64,000 bases of DNA, taken from the NCBI GenBank assembly GCA_947346365.1, contig CANAAV010000001.1, forward strand, positions 214,695 to 278,694, given 5' to 3'. Every line of letters begins with the position of its first letter. Within the stretch, counting starts at the first letter, position 1. Positions 45,586 to 54,686 of this stretch are shown one piece after another. The notes below the pieces were generated by a model. The model was not told the origin of the DNA. It did not search any database and saw only the letters and a list, made by a program, of their open reading frames with translations. Both the position numbers and the translations under genes were made by a program. Source of the DNA: an uncultured Flavonifractor sp. Its GTDB lineage: Bacteria > Bacillota > Clostridia > Oscillospirales > Oscillospiraceae.

Positions 45586-45672
45586 GTCAGAGACCTTCCT
45601 TGCCATGATTTTTTCGATTGTATCACAGCTAAAACGGCTGTGTCAACCGAAGCGGGATATGAGAGGATGCAA

Positions 45673-47361
45673 ATGAGAAGAAAAGGACAGCGTAAGATTG
45701 TAAAATTTGCCGCTCTGTTTCTGGCGGCGGCCCTGCTGGGGGCGGCGCCGGCACAGGCTTCCGGCGTACAGGTCAACCCCACCATCCGCGTGGGTATCTT
45801 TTTCGGCGGCAACGCCCTGCCGGGGGCCAATCTGCTCAACCACGTGGGTTCCGGCTACCGCTTCGGCTATTTTGACAGCGGGCTGAATTTTATCCAGCTG
45901 GGCTTTACCGGAGAGACGGCTATCTCTATGGTTAAAACCCAGAACGTCTGGTATCACGAGGGGCAGTATACGGACGCTGCGGGTTCAGGCCCTGCGGTGG
46001 GGTGTTATCACTTGCTGCTTCCGGGGAGCTATCCGGATTTTCAAAGCGCTCAGGCTGCGGCAGCGCTGTATTCCGGCGGCTTTCCCGCGTGGATTGACGG
46101 GGTCTATCAGGTTCGGGTAGGCGCCTATTTGGACGGTGGGTCTGCCAAAGCGGCCCAGGCGGCTTTGGGGCTGGGGAGCGCCCAGGTGGTGGGTACCTCT
46201 GGAAGCGGCGTGTCGGTGGTGCAGACCAGCACCGGGAAAATGCTTTTCCAGTTCGACAGCACCGGAGGGCTGTTTTTTGCGGTGAAACCCGGTCTGGATG
46301 AGCTGACGAAAACACAGACCATCTTTCGCAACAATACCTATTACGGCGGATTCCAGTACCAGCGCAGCGGAGGAAATATGACGGTGGTCAATGTGCTGCC
46401 CATGGAGGACTACATACAGGGAGTCGTCTTGTCGGAAATGATGGCCAGCTGGCCTGTGGAGGCGCTAAAGGCTCAGGCTGTATGCGCCCGGACTTATGGC
46501 TACCGCAAGCTGCTGGAGGGGAAACACCGCGCTTCCGGCTTTGATATCTGCAACGGTGTAGATTGCCAGGCCTACCGGGGAATTGCTGGAATGACGGACG
46601 GTAGCCGTCAGGCGGTAGAGGAGACCTATGGAGAATATATCTGGTACGGCGCAAGCTTGGCAGAGCCGGTGTATTTTAACAGTGACGGCGGGGCTACCGA
46701 GAGTGCGGTAAACGTCTGGTCGGAAAACGTGCCCTATCTGCAAGGAAAACCCGATCCCTACGAGGCTGCCGCGGCCAGTCAAATTGAGCGATACAATTGG
46801 ACGGTGACCTTTACCCGTCAGGAGTTGACCGACCTGCTCAACGCAAAAGGACATGCCAATTCCGGCATTGTGGATGTTCGGGTGTCTCAGACCTCGCCTA
46901 CAGGGAATGTAACGGCAATTACCTTTACAGATTCTTCCGGAAAGACAATCACCCGGACGAAGGAGTCTTGCCGCACGCTGTTGGGCCTGCGGTCCCAGAG
47001 ATATACGATTTCCGGCGGCAGCGGCACAGGAGAGGGGGGGACGTTCTATGTGGACGCAGGAGAAACCCTCCCCACCCTCAGCAGCGCCTATGCGATTGAC
47101 GGCAGTAGCGGAATAGGACAGGCGGCTCCGGGCGGACAGGCCTATGCCATTACCGGCGGGGGTGAAGTGTCTCTGGTGAACGGGTCGGCTGGAAATGCTG
47201 CCAATACAAGTACAAGCAATGTATTCACCTTTACAGGATCCGGCTGGGGGCACAGCGTAGGTATGAGCCAGTGGGGGGCCTATGCCATGGCGGAAGCGGG
47301 GTACGCTTACCGGGATATCCTGCAATTTTATTATACTGGGATCGAGGTGCGTCAGCCATAA
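45673..47361 (+). CDS. Secreted SpoIID/LytB-domain protein
   Basis: 562 residues. A signal peptide (about 1-30, ending APAQASG) is followed by an N-terminal domain with SPOR-like features. The SpoIID domain (about 230-560) carries [30 protein letters not shown] and the C-terminal [13 protein letters not shown]. SpoIID is a lytic transglycosylase used in engulfment; this longer paralogue is likelier a cell-wall enzyme or LytB-like amidase modifier. Start ATG 45673 follows GAGAGG by 6 bases. Its stop overlaps queA. Confidence 0.85.
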   Translation: MRRKGQRKIVKFAALFLAAALLGAAPAQASGVQVNPTIRVGIFFGGNALPGANLLNHVGSGYRFGYFDSGLNFIQLGFTGETAISMVKTQNVWYHEGQYTDAAGSGPAVGCYHLLLPGSYPDFQSAQAAAALYSGGFPAWIDGVYQVRVGAYLDGGSAKAAQAALGLGSAQVVGTSGSGVSVVQTSTGKMLFQFDSTGGLFFAVKPGLDELTKTQTIFRNNTYYGGFQYQRSGGNMTVVNVLPMEDYIQGVVLSEMMASWPVEALKAQAVCARTYGYRKLLEGKHRASGFDICNGVDCQAYRGIAGMTDGSRQAVEETYGEYIWYGASLAEPVYFNSDGGATESAVNVWSENVPYLQGKPDPYEAAAASQIERYNWTVTFTRQELTDLLNAKGHANSGIVDVRVSQTSPTGNVTAITFTDSSGKTITRTKESCRTLLGLRSQRYTISGGSGTGEGGTFYVDAGETLPTLSSAYAIDGSSGIGQAAPGGQAYAITGGGEVSLVNGSAGNAANTSTSNVFTFTGSGWGHSVGMSQWGAYAMAEAGYAYRDILQFYYTGIEVRQP

Positions 47362-48404
47362 AAACCGCAGATTTTGATTTTGCATTACCTCAAGAACTGA
47401 TTGCCCAAACGCCGCTGGAACGCCGGGACGCTTCCCGGCTGTTGGTGCTGGATAAGAACACCGGGCGGCGGCGCCATCTGCATTTTTACAATCTGCCCAG
47501 TCTGCTCCGACCTGGGGACTGCCTGGTGCTTAACAACTCGCGGGTGCTTCCTGCCCGGCTGGTTGGACGGCGGGAACCGGGGGGCGGGGCCGCAGAGGTG
47601 CTGCTGCTTTTAGATCGGGGGGAAAAGGTTTGGGAATGTCTGGTGCGCCCCGGACGGCGTTTGAAGGCGGGGGCACAGTTGTCTTTCGGAGACGGTGCGC
47701 TTACTGCCCAAATTGTGCAGGTGTGTGAAAATGGCAACCGCCTGGTGCGGTTTGCATATGAAGGGATTTTCTTGGAAACCTTGGAGCGGCTGGGAAAAAT
47801 GCCGTTGCCGCCCTATATCAAGGAGGAGTTGAGCGACCCGGAACGCTATCAGACCGTATACTCCCGGGAGGTGGGCTCCGCCGCTGCCCCTACCGCCGGG
47901 CTTCATTTTACTAAGGAACTGTTAGCGCAGGTCCAGGAAATGGGTGTAAAAGTATGTTGTGTTACGCTTCATGTGGGCTTGGGAACCTTTCGTCCGGTGA
48001 AGGAAGCGGAAATTACAGACCATGAGATGCATGCAGAATACTGCACCATTTCCGGTGAGACTGCTGAGATTATCAACCGTACCCACAGGGAGGGCGGACG
48101 GGTAATCTGTGTGGGCACCACCTCCTGCCGGACCATTGAAAGCTGGGCGGAGGAAAATGGAACTTTAAAGGAAAGCGCCGGGTGGACAAATATTTTCATC
48201 TATCCCGGTTACCGGTTCAAGGTGATGGACGGTTTGATTACGAATTTTCACCTGCCGCAGTCCACGCTGATTATGCTGGTCAGCGCCCTGGCGGGACGCG
48301 AGCAGGTGCTGGATGCCTACCGGGAGGCCGTGGAGCAGCGCTATCGTTTCTTTTCCTTTGGGGATGCCATGTTCATAACAGATACGATTGACCCGGCAAA
48401 GTAA
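47358..48404 (+). CDS. queA: tRNA ribosyltransferase-isomerase QueA (non-canonical AUA start)
   Basis: 348 residues; transfers the ribosyl part of SAM to 7-aminomethyl-deazaguanine in tRNA during queuosine synthesis. It shows [33 protein letters not shown] and [16 protein letters not shown]. Alignment to family starts (MK-ADFDF) puts the first codon at ATA 47358, whose last bases overlap the previous TAA stop. There is no in-frame ATG, GTG or TTG nearby except an ATG 29 codons upstream within the SpoIID-like gene. GAGGTG lies about 8 bases before the ATA. Confidence 0.9.
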   Translation: MKTADFDFALPQELIAQTPLERRDASRLLVLDKNTGRRRHLHFYNLPSLLRPGDCLVLNNSRVLPARLVGRREPGGGAAEVLLLLDRGEKVWECLVRPGRRLKAGAQLSFGDGALTAQIVQVCENGNRLVRFAYEGIFLETLERLGKMPLPPYIKEELSDPERYQTVYSREVGSAAAPTAGLHFTKELLAQVQEMGVKVCCVTLHVGLGTFRPVKEAEITDHEMHAEYCTISGETAEIINRTHREGGRVICVGTTSCRTIESWAEENGTLKESAGWTNIFIYPGYRFKVMDGLITNFHLPQSTLIMLVSALAGREQVLDAYREAVEQRYRFFSFGDAMFITDTIDPAK

Positions 48405-48408
48405 AGAA

Positions 48409-48447
48409 CCCCGGAAGCCCTTGAAATCATGGGTTTCCGGGGATTTT
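48409..48447 (+). terminator. Terminator of queA at the prophage edge
   Basis: CCCCGGAAGCCC (48409-48420) pairs with GGGTTTCCGGGG (48431-48442, one G-U), then ATTTT. Its tail overlaps the recombinase stop codon, so it may sit at or near the attachment site. Confidence 0.75.
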
Positions 48448-50213
48448 CACTGTTCGGCGTCTGAGTATAAAAATCGGTGCTCTATGCCGTTTTTGAAGAG
48501 GATGGAGACCACTCGACCGTTTTTTATACAAAAGTTTTGTACGACCGAGTTGATGAAATCCTTGAGGATTCTGGAGTCGATTTTCTTGATGAATTTCTCG
48601 TAGTCGATGTACCGTTTCTCGTTGAGCTTCTGCGCCACGAGGAAGTAGGACGCCTTCGCCATGAACTCCTCGTCGGAGAGCGTCAGGTGCTCCGTGATGG
48701 AGTTTTCCACGACATCCAACCTCTCCGTCACGCTGTCCAGCGATGCCATCAGGTCATTCCGTGAGATTACATAGTCGGTCTCGGACATCCCCTCATCAGA
48801 ATATAGGTATAGGCTTTTCAGGCGGGCCAGCGCCCTCTCAAGGCGCCTCTTTTCCGACAGCAGGACATCCCGTTCGTCTGTGATACTGGACGCCTCCGCA
48901 GCGGTCAGGGCGGCAGACTTGTATTCGAGCCCCCCTGCCCCGCTCTGGAGATGGTTGTAGAGTTCCTCCAGACCGGGGCGCTCGATGCCAACCACGTCCT
49001 TGAACGTGTCGCCCCGGAGCAGCTTCTTCTGGAGCGTCTCGATGCTGGTGCTCTTGCCGAAGCTGTTACCGGCCCTGATGATGTTGGCGATGTAGTTCAT
49101 GGCGAACGGGCCGATGGTGATGTCGGAGACGAATTTGTTGTTGCAGTCATTGAAGCGCCGGCGGCGGGTGCATCCGTACTTGGACGGGGCCCAGCCCCCG
49201 TCACGCTCCCGATCCGTGGAGGCCGTCATGCCGCTCCCGCATACCCCGCAACGGAGCAGGCCAGCGAAGATGTGAACGTCCTTCCTGTTGTAGCTGGTGG
49301 TGCCGTTGGACTGCGACCGCTGGTTGGCCTGAAGGATGACCTCGACCCGCTTCTGCCTCGCCTTGTCCACAATGGCCGGGTGGTGGTCTTCGATGACGAC
49401 CCACTCGTCCTCGTCCCGGACATAGGAGGGAGTGTGGCTGCCGCCGTCCGCCTCGCATCGGTAGTTGTAGCGGTAGACACCGGCGTAGAACGGGCTGACC
49501 AGCATCTTCCTGGTGGTGGTCGGGTTCCATGGCTTCCCAGACCTCGCCCGGTATCCGTGGTCGTTCAGATACTTCGCCACGACGGTCAGTGACTTCTCGC
49601 TCTCGTAGAGGTCATAGATCAGGTTGATGACCTTGGCCTCGTCCTCGTTGATGGAGAACTCGCCGGTGTCCTTGTCATAGTCATAGCCGTATGGGATTTT
49701 ACCGCCGTTCCAGTCGCCCTTGCTGGCCCTGGACACCATGACGGCGCTGACACGCTCGCTGGTCATTTTCCGCTCCAGCTCGGCGAAGACCAGGATGATC
49801 CGCAGCATCGCCTCGCCGATTGCGGTGCTGGTGTCGAACTGCTCGTTCTTGGAGATGAAGGTGACGCCCAGGTTTTTGAGCTCCTGGTACATGGCCGTGA
49901 AGTCCAGCAGGTTCCGACTGATCCGGTCGATTTTCCAGACCAGGACGTGTGTGAACTCGCCATTGCGGACACGGGCTATCATCTGCTGGTACGCTGGCCG
50001 GTCTGTGTTCTTTGCCGAGAAGCCGGCGTCCTCGAAAATCTCGTATGAGTTGATGTTGAGGGCGTACTTGGCATAGTTGATGAGCTCCTCACGCTGCACC
50101 GGGAGGCTGGCCCGATCTGTCTGGTATTGGGTTGACACTCGGATATAGATTGCCGCCCTTGGCTCGGTGGTCGTTTTAGATACCCGCTTTTTTGGGGATT
50201 TACGCTTCGGCAT
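48447..50213 (-). CDS. Large serine recombinase (phage integrase)
   Basis: 588 residues. The N-terminal resolvase domain has its catalytic serine in YIRVST (residues 23-28) and the following SLPVQREELINYA, ERKMTSERV and GKIPYGY motifs. A recombinase domain comes next, then a zinc ribbon (CGVCGSGM, then CTRRRRFNDCNN) and a coiled-coil region near 420-480. It integrates and, with a directionality factor, excises the element. Located next to the left end and pointing outwards, as usual. Confidence 0.95.
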   Translation of the reverse strand: MPKRKSPKKRVSKTTTEPRAAIYIRVSTQYQTDRASLPVQREELINYAKYALNINSYEIFEDAGFSAKNTDRPAYQQMIARVRNGEFTHVLVWKIDRISRNLLDFTAMYQELKNLGVTFISKNEQFDTSTAIGEAMLRIILVFAELERKMTSERVSAVMVSRASKGDWNGGKIPYGYDYDKDTGEFSINEDEAKVINLIYDLYESEKSLTVVAKYLNDHGYRARSGKPWNPTTTRKMLVSPFYAGVYRYNYRCEADGGSHTPSYVRDEDEWVVIEDHHPAIVDKARQKRVEVILQANQRSQSNGTTSYNRKDVHIFAGLLRCGVCGSGMTASTDRERDGGWAPSKYGCTRRRRFNDCNNKFVSDITIGPFAMNYIANIIRAGNSFGKSTSIETLQKKLLRGDTFKDVVGIERPGLEELYNHLQSGAGGLEYKSAALTAAEASSITDERDVLLSEKRRLERALARLKSLYLYSDEGMSETDYVISRNDLMASLDSVTERLDVVENSITEHLTLSDEEFMAKASYFLVAQKLNEKRYIDYEKFIKKIDSRILKDFINSVVQNFCIKNGRVVSILFKNGIEHRFLYSDAEQ

Positions 50214-50293
50214 GGTGCCACCTCCGTATCGCAGTCATGGTTTGTCCTTCGGCCAGTGACCGACCGGAATCTGAATGATCTTGCAAGCTGAAG

Positions 50294-50680
50294 CTACCCG
50301 ACCTGCCCTTTCTTCTCCCGTAGGGCGGTGATTGCCGCCTTCTCCGCCGGTTTCATGTACCTGGAGAGGAGCGACCACAGAACGTCCCTGTCCTGCTCCG
50401 ACGCCCTGGAGTAGCAGGCCGTCAGCGTGGCAATGTCCACCGGGGGCGGGGGCGGGGCAATGGGTTCCGGCACGTCAACGCCGAGCAGCTCGTCTACGGA
50501 GACATGGAGAATCTCGGCAATTCGCACGAGGGTCTTGATGTCCGGCTCCCTGGCGCCTGTGGCATACCTGGATGTCGTGGCGCTCGAAATGTTGAGGGCC
50601 GCCGCCAGTTCCTTTTGGGACATTCCACGCATCGCCATTATCCGGTTATATTGGTAAGAAAATGAGCTCTTATCGTACAT
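50294..50680 (-). CDS. CI-like XRE-family repressor
   Basis: 128 residues. N-terminal HTH (about 19-60, MSQKELAAALNISSATTSRYATG) is followed by a proline-rich linker (EPIAPPPPPVD) and a short helical C-terminal part in place of a peptidase domain, so inactivation is not by LexA-like self-cleavage. It probably holds the lytic promoter off by binding the palindromes at 50749-50761 and 50782-50794. Confidence 0.85.
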   Translation of the reverse strand: MYDKSSFSYQYNRIMAMRGMSQKELAAALNISSATTSRYATGAREPDIKTLVRIAEILHVSVDELLGVDVPEPIAPPPPPVDIATLTACYSRASEQDRDVLWSLLSRYMKPAEKAAITALREKKGQVG

Positions 50681-50710
50681 AATAATACCTCCTTGATATG
50701 GATAGATAGT

Positions 50711-50739
50711 ATTCTACAACGAAAAGTGAAGGTTTGCAA
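50711..50739 (-). promoter_or_regulatory. Repressor promoter (leftward)
   Basis: On the minus strand TTGCAA (50739-50734), a 17-bp spacer and TAGAAT (50716-50711). An operator-like palindrome lies just upstream at 50749-50761. Confidence 0.6.
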
Positions 50740-50748
50740 CAGTAATTC

Positions 50749-50761
50749 TTCCATAATGGTA
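50749..50761. promoter_or_regulatory. Operator-like palindrome O1
   Basis: TTCCATAATGGTA, between the two divergent phage promoters. It shares TTCCA-3-TGGTA with O2 at 50782. Confidence 0.5.
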
Positions 50762-50769
50762 AAACCCGA

Positions 50770-50798
50770 TTGACAATGAGATTCCAAAGTGGTAGGAT
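50770..50798 (+). promoter_or_regulatory. Lytic-strand early promoter
   Basis: TTGACA (50770-50775), a 17-bp spacer and TAGGAT (50793-50798). O2 occupies the spacer, so repressor binding would block polymerase. Confidence 0.65.
50782..50794. promoter_or_regulatory. Operator-like palindrome O2
   Basis: TTCCAAAGTGGTA lies between the -35 and -10 boxes of the rightward early promoter. Its last 11 bases recur exactly at 56397-56407. Confidence 0.55.
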
Positions 50799-50827
50799 AG
50801 AGATATAATAGGAAAGGAGGCGGAGAC

Positions 50828-51046
50828 ATGAACACTCTTGAGCTTGAGATTGCCCGGAGACGGAAGGGAAAGACCAGACGGGACATGGCTGGCGCAATCG
50901 GCAAATGCCTGAACGCCTACGCCAAGAAAGAAACCGGCAAGACCCCGTTCACCGACGAGGAGAAGCTGGCGCTGGCGGCGGAGCTGGATTTGACGATGGA
51001 GCAGTTCAGCGTCATTTTTTTTGACGACAAACTACCAAAACGGTAA
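50828..51046 (+). CDS. Small XRE-like phage regulator (Cro position)
   Basis: 72 residues with a helix-turn-helix-like region (ARRRKGKTRRDMAGAIGKC, about 9-27) and an acidic second half. First gene on the lytic strand, opposite the CI-like repressor, which is the classic place for a Cro-type protein. AAAGGAGGCGG precedes the ATG. Between 51047 and 51279 there is no clear gene; a weaker operator-like site (TGCCACTGTGGTA) lies at 51140-51152. Confidence 0.65.
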   Translation: MNTLELEIARRRKGKTRRDMAGAIGKCLNAYAKKETGKTPFTDEEKLALAAELDLTMEQFSVIFFDDKLPKR

Positions 51047-51279
51047 TCAATGGGCGCAAGTTGCCGCTTCGGAAATCCCGTTGAGAACCGAGGAATGTCG
51101 GAATGAATGACGCCGAAAGGCTCCGGGGCTGGTTTCGTTTGCCACTGTGGTAATTATACGATGCCGGTCTGAAGAAGAAAAGAGCCTGTCGATGCACATT
51201 AAGCCCTGTAATAGTGCTTCTGGGTACACGAAAACGGGGTGAAAAGTGGACTCATGGCAAAAAAGGAAGGAGGGGGCAC

Positions 51280-51444
51280 ATGAACCGTGTAGAAGAGCTC
51301 AGGAAGATTTTGGCCGAGGAGTATGGAATCCACTCCGACGCTGAGCTGGAGGTAGCTCTGAAGAAGGCCCCCAAAATCGACATATTTGCCATGGCCGGAA
51401 GCAGAGAGGTCTCGACCGCCAAGGGGCGAGCGAAAGCCTCGTGA
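51280..51444 (+). CDS. Small phage protein, unknown function
   Basis: 54 residues (start MNRVEELRKILAEEYGI), mostly helical and charged. GGAAGGAGGGGG ends 4 bases before ATG 51280, a strong ribosome site. No family recognised. It precedes the replication-initiator paralogues. Confidence 0.55.
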   Translation: MNRVEELRKILAEEYGIHSDAELEVALKKAPKIDIFAMAGSREVSTAKGRAKAS

Positions 51445-51476
51445 ACTACGACATCAAGAAAGGAAGGGATAAGCAG

Positions 51477-51824
51477 ATGTCGCCTGGAATGGAAGTCGAT
51501 AAGTGGATTGCGGTGCATGAGTGGGTCATTGGCCCGAAGCTCCGAAAATTCGCAAAGCTGGCCGGGTGCAACGAAGCAGAGGCGCTCGGCATCCTGTCTT
51601 ACCTCTGGCTGTGGGGGATTGGCGGGAACGCCGATCAGGACGGCCTTCTTCTGGAGGCTGACCTGGAGGACATCAAGTGTACGTTCAAGAGTACCATATC
51701 AAAGTGCCTTGACCCTCAGAGAGTGGCCGAGGCACTTGTAGAATCCGGCTGGGTCGATAAGCGGAGCGATGGGTACTACCTCAGCGATTGGGCCGAGTTC
51801 CAAGCGTTTTGCGAGGAAAGGTAG
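51477..51824 (+). CDS. Replication-initiator N-domain paralogue (short copy)
   Basis: 115 residues matching the first 110 residues of the next gene product: DKWIAVHEWVIGPKLRKF versus DRWIALHEGVVGPKLRDF, and AKLAGCNEAEALGIL identical in both. The fold is like the N-terminal domain of phage replisome organisers. It lacks the charged linker and C-terminal domain. AGGAAGGG lies 8 bases before ATG 51477. Possible roles are dominant regulator of the full copy or a decaying duplicate. Confidence 0.65.
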   Translation: MSPGMEVDKWIAVHEWVIGPKLRKFAKLAGCNEAEALGILSYLWLWGIGGNADQDGLLLEADLEDIKCTFKSTISKCLDPQRVAEALVESGWVDKRSDGYYLSDWAEFQAFCEER

Positions 51825-51834
51825 GGCGGTATGT

Positions 51835-52680
51835 ATGGACAGATGGATTGCCTTACACGAAGGAGTCGTCGGCCCGAAGCTCCGAGACTTCGCAAAGCTG
51901 GCCGGGTGCAACGAAGCAGAGGCGCTCGGCATTTTGGACTATGTATGGCTGTGGGCCGTGAAGGACAACGCTGACAGCAGCGGCCTCCTGAAGAAAGCTA
52001 ACCTGAATGACATCGCCGATGTCTTTGCCCTGAAAATTGACAAGAGCCGTGACCCTTTGAAGGTGGCGCAAGCTCTCGTCGATGCAGGGTGGATTGACGA
52101 GATGGATGGACTGTACTACATTCACGATTGGCCCGAGCATCAGGAGCCGTGGGTGCGTTATATGTCTGCAAAGGAAGCTGCGAATGAGCGAAAGAGACGG
52201 GAACGTGCCAGGAAGGCCGCCGCCAAGGCGGCTCAGACCGGGAAGCATGATGACGGCCCCGATAAGCTCCCTCCTGCGCCACCTGGAGACCCGCCTGACG
52301 AGCCGCCAAAAGGCAATCTGCCTGACGAAACGAAAAAGGCGGAGAAACCGGATGGCTCTCAGTACACATCGGCGTTTGAACAGTTTTGGGCAGCATACCC
52401 CAGAAAAGAGGAAAAGGCCAACGCCTACAAGAAGTATAAGGCCCGCCTGAACGACGGGTTCTCCGAGGAGGAGCTACTCAGAGCCGCCACGGCCTATGCG
52501 GCACAGTGTAAGAAGCTCCAGACGGAGAAGCACTACATCAAGCTCGGCAAGACGTTCCTGAGTGAAAGCACCCCGTTCGTTGACTTCCTACCGAAAGGAG
52601 GTTCCCCAGGCTACCAGCCCCCCGGAGGATCTGCTGGAGAGTACCACTACGACCCTGGGGACACGAGTGGCAGCCTATGA
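51835..52680 (+). CDS. Phage replication initiator/replisome organiser
   Basis: 281 residues: N-terminal DNA-binding-like domain (1-105), a Lys/Arg and Pro-rich linker (about 118-180), and a C-terminal helical domain (FEQFWAAYPRKEEKANAYKK, about 185-255) seen in phage initiators that recruit the helicase loader. The DnaC-like gene that would be its partner follows, separated only by the UDP-galactopyranose mutase gene. Its stop overlaps that gene by four bases. Confidence 0.75.
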   Translation: MDRWIALHEGVVGPKLRDFAKLAGCNEAEALGILDYVWLWAVKDNADSSGLLKKANLNDIADVFALKIDKSRDPLKVAQALVDAGWIDEMDGLYYIHDWPEHQEPWVRYMSAKEAANERKRRERARKAAAKAAQTGKHDDGPDKLPPAPPGDPPDEPPKGNLPDETKKAEKPDGSQYTSAFEQFWAAYPRKEEKANAYKKYKARLNDGFSEEELLRAATAYAAQCKKLQTEKHYIKLGKTFLSESTPFVDFLPKGGSPGYQPPGGSAGEYHYDPGDTSGSL

Positions 52681-53801
52681 GATACGATTATTTGATTGTC
52701 GGGGCTGGCCTATACGGGGCCACGTTCGCCCAGCAGATGACCGAGGCTGGCCGGAGATGTCTGGTGGTAGAACGCCGGGGGCATATCGGCGGCAACGCCT
52801 ACACGGAGCTGGTGAACGGCGTCACGGTACACAGGTACGGGCCGCACATCTTCCACACGAACGATAGGCAGATTTGGAGCTACGTCAGGCGGTTCGATGA
52901 TTTCAACCGCTTCACGAACTCGCCGATGGCGTACTACCGGGGGCGGATGTACTCTCTGCCGTTCAATATGCTGACGTTCTACCAGATGTGGGGCGTGGTG
53001 TCCCCCGGAGAGGCGCACACCATCCTCCAGTCCCAGCGGTTGGAGGCTCCCGTAGAGCCAAGGAACCTGGAGGAGCAGGCGATCTCGCTGGTTGGTCGGG
53101 ACATCTATGAAAAGCTGGTGAAGGGATATACCGAGAAGCAATGGGGGCGCCCCTGCCGGGAGCTCCCATGCTCCATCATCAAACGGTTGCCCGTCCGGCT
53201 GACCTATGACAGCAACTACTTTGATGCTCTGTACCAGGGAATCCCGTTCGGCGGATATACGAATCTGGTGGAGAAAATGCTCCTGGGCGTCGATGTCCGC
53301 CTCGGGGTTGACTACTTGGAGCGGAAAGCCGAGCTCGACGCCATAGCCGAGAGGATTGTCTACACTGGCCCCATCGACGCCTACTTCGGCTATGCGCTCG
53401 GGCCGCTCCAGTATCGCTCCATCCGGTTTGAAACGGAGACCCTGGATAACCCGAACTACCAGGGGAACGCCGTCGTCAACTACACCGGGGGAGACATCCC
53501 GTGGACTCGCATCATTGAGCACAAGTGGTTCCTGTTCGGCAGGGACGAGCTTGGCCGGGAGCTGCCAAACACCGTTATCAGCCGGGAGTATAGCCATGAG
53601 TGGAGCCCTGGCGAAGAACCGTACTACCCCATCGGCGATGATGCCAACAAGGAGCTGTACCGCAGGTATGCGGAACTGGCCGCAGGAGAGAAGAACGTGG
53701 TATTCGGTGGCCGGCTCGGGAGCTACCGTTACTACGACATGGATCAGGTGATCCGGGCCGCATTGGACACCGCCGCAAAGGAATTGGAGGGAGACCGATG
53801 A
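52677..53801 (+). CDS. glf: UDP-galactopyranose mutase
   Basis: 374 residues, full length. Flavoenzyme converting UDP-galactopyranose to UDP-galactofuranose. FAD-binding GAGLYGATFAQQM and RGHIGGNAYT are at the N-terminus; YGPHIFHT, GYTEKQWG, RIIEHKWF and the C-terminal GRLGSYRYYDMDQVI are family signatures, so the enzyme should be active. It overlaps the genes on both sides by ATGA within a phage replication operon, an unusual location. It may supply Galf for a phage-directed glycosylation or alter host surface sugars. Confidence 0.93.
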   Translation: MRYDYLIVGAGLYGATFAQQMTEAGRRCLVVERRGHIGGNAYTELVNGVTVHRYGPHIFHTNDRQIWSYVRRFDDFNRFTNSPMAYYRGRMYSLPFNMLTFYQMWGVVSPGEAHTILQSQRLEAPVEPRNLEEQAISLVGRDIYEKLVKGYTEKQWGRPCRELPCSIIKRLPVRLTYDSNYFDALYQGIPFGGYTNLVEKMLLGVDVRLGVDYLERKAELDAIAERIVYTGPIDAYFGYALGPLQYRSIRFETETLDNPNYQGNAVVNYTGGDIPWTRIIEHKWFLFGRDELGRELPNTVISREYSHEWSPGEEPYYPIGDDANKELYRRYAELAAGEKNVVFGGRLGSYRYYDMDQVIRAALDTAAKELEGDR

Positions 53802-54622
53802 ACTTCGGAATGGAAGTATTCAACAGCATCGCCCAGGCGGCTGCCATTGCCTCGCCCGAACTGCCCGGAGACTACCGGGGAGAGGATGGATTGCTGTACT
53901 GCGGCAAGTGCCACACGCAGAAACAGTGTCGTGTCACCCTTATGGGCCAGGAGGACATCGTGAGCTGCCAGTGTAAATGTGCAGTCGAGAAGTACGAGGC
54001 TGAACAGCGGCGCCTGAAGAAGCAGGAGGAGTTGTCTCGCATCAGCACCCTCCGGGTGCAGGGAATCCAAGACAAGGCTGTCCGGGAGTACACCTTCGCA
54101 AAGGCCGACCAGACCGACGAGATTATCAGATGCAGAAAGTACGTCGAACACTGGCCCGAGGTGCTGGAGAACAACAGCGGTCTCCTGTTTTGGGGTGGTG
54201 TCGGAAATGGAAAGACCTTTGCCGCCGCCTGCATCGCCAATGCCCTCATTGACCGTGGTGTCCCCGCCCTGGTCACATCGTTCCCACGCATCCTCAACGG
54301 CGGGTGGGACAAGTCCGAGATTATCAGCCAGATGAAGCGGTTCCCGCTCATGGTGATTGATGACCTTGGAGCAGAAAGGCAGAGCGAGTATGCTCAGGAG
54401 ATTGTATACGCCGTCGTGGACGAGCGGTACAAGACCCGGAAGCCCCTGATAGTGACTACGAACCTCACCCTGGATGAGATGAACGATCCGAAGAGCATGG
54501 ACTACAAGCGCATATACTCCCGCATCCAGGAGATGTGCGTCCCCGTCTACTTCAAGGGTGGGTCTCGGCGGGTGAAGATTGCCGAGGGGAAAAAGGACGT
54601 TGTGCGGGAGATTTTCAGTTGA
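53798..54622 (+). CDS. DnaC-like helicase loader ATPase
   Basis: 274 residues. An N-terminal cysteine cluster (CGKCHTQKQC, then CQCKC) suits zinc binding. The AAA+ domain has Walker A GGVGNGKT and Walker B VIDDLGAE, then TTNLTLDEM as sensor 1. It loads the replicative helicase for the phage initiator. It lies just downstream of the inserted mutase gene. Confidence 0.9.
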   Translation: MNFGMEVFNSIAQAAAIASPELPGDYRGEDGLLYCGKCHTQKQCRVTLMGQEDIVSCQCKCAVEKYEAEQRRLKKQEELSRISTLRVQGIQDKAVREYTFAKADQTDEIIRCRKYVEHWPEVLENNSGLLFWGGVGNGKTFAAACIANALIDRGVPALVTSFPRILNGGWDKSEIISQMKRFPLMVIDDLGAERQSEYAQEIVYAVVDERYKTRKPLIVTTNLTLDEMNDPKSMDYKRIYSRIQEMCVPVYFKGGSRRVKIAEGKKDVVREIFS

Positions 54623-54686
54623 TAAAGTATATCCGCCCATGCTGGAGCGCATCTGGCATGGGCGGCAGAATGAGAGGAGGCATTGG

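Noticed and set aside
45457-45672. Search for a lysine riboswitch upstream of asd
   Set aside because: Only about 200 bp with one small palindrome; no lysine-aptamer landmarks seen.
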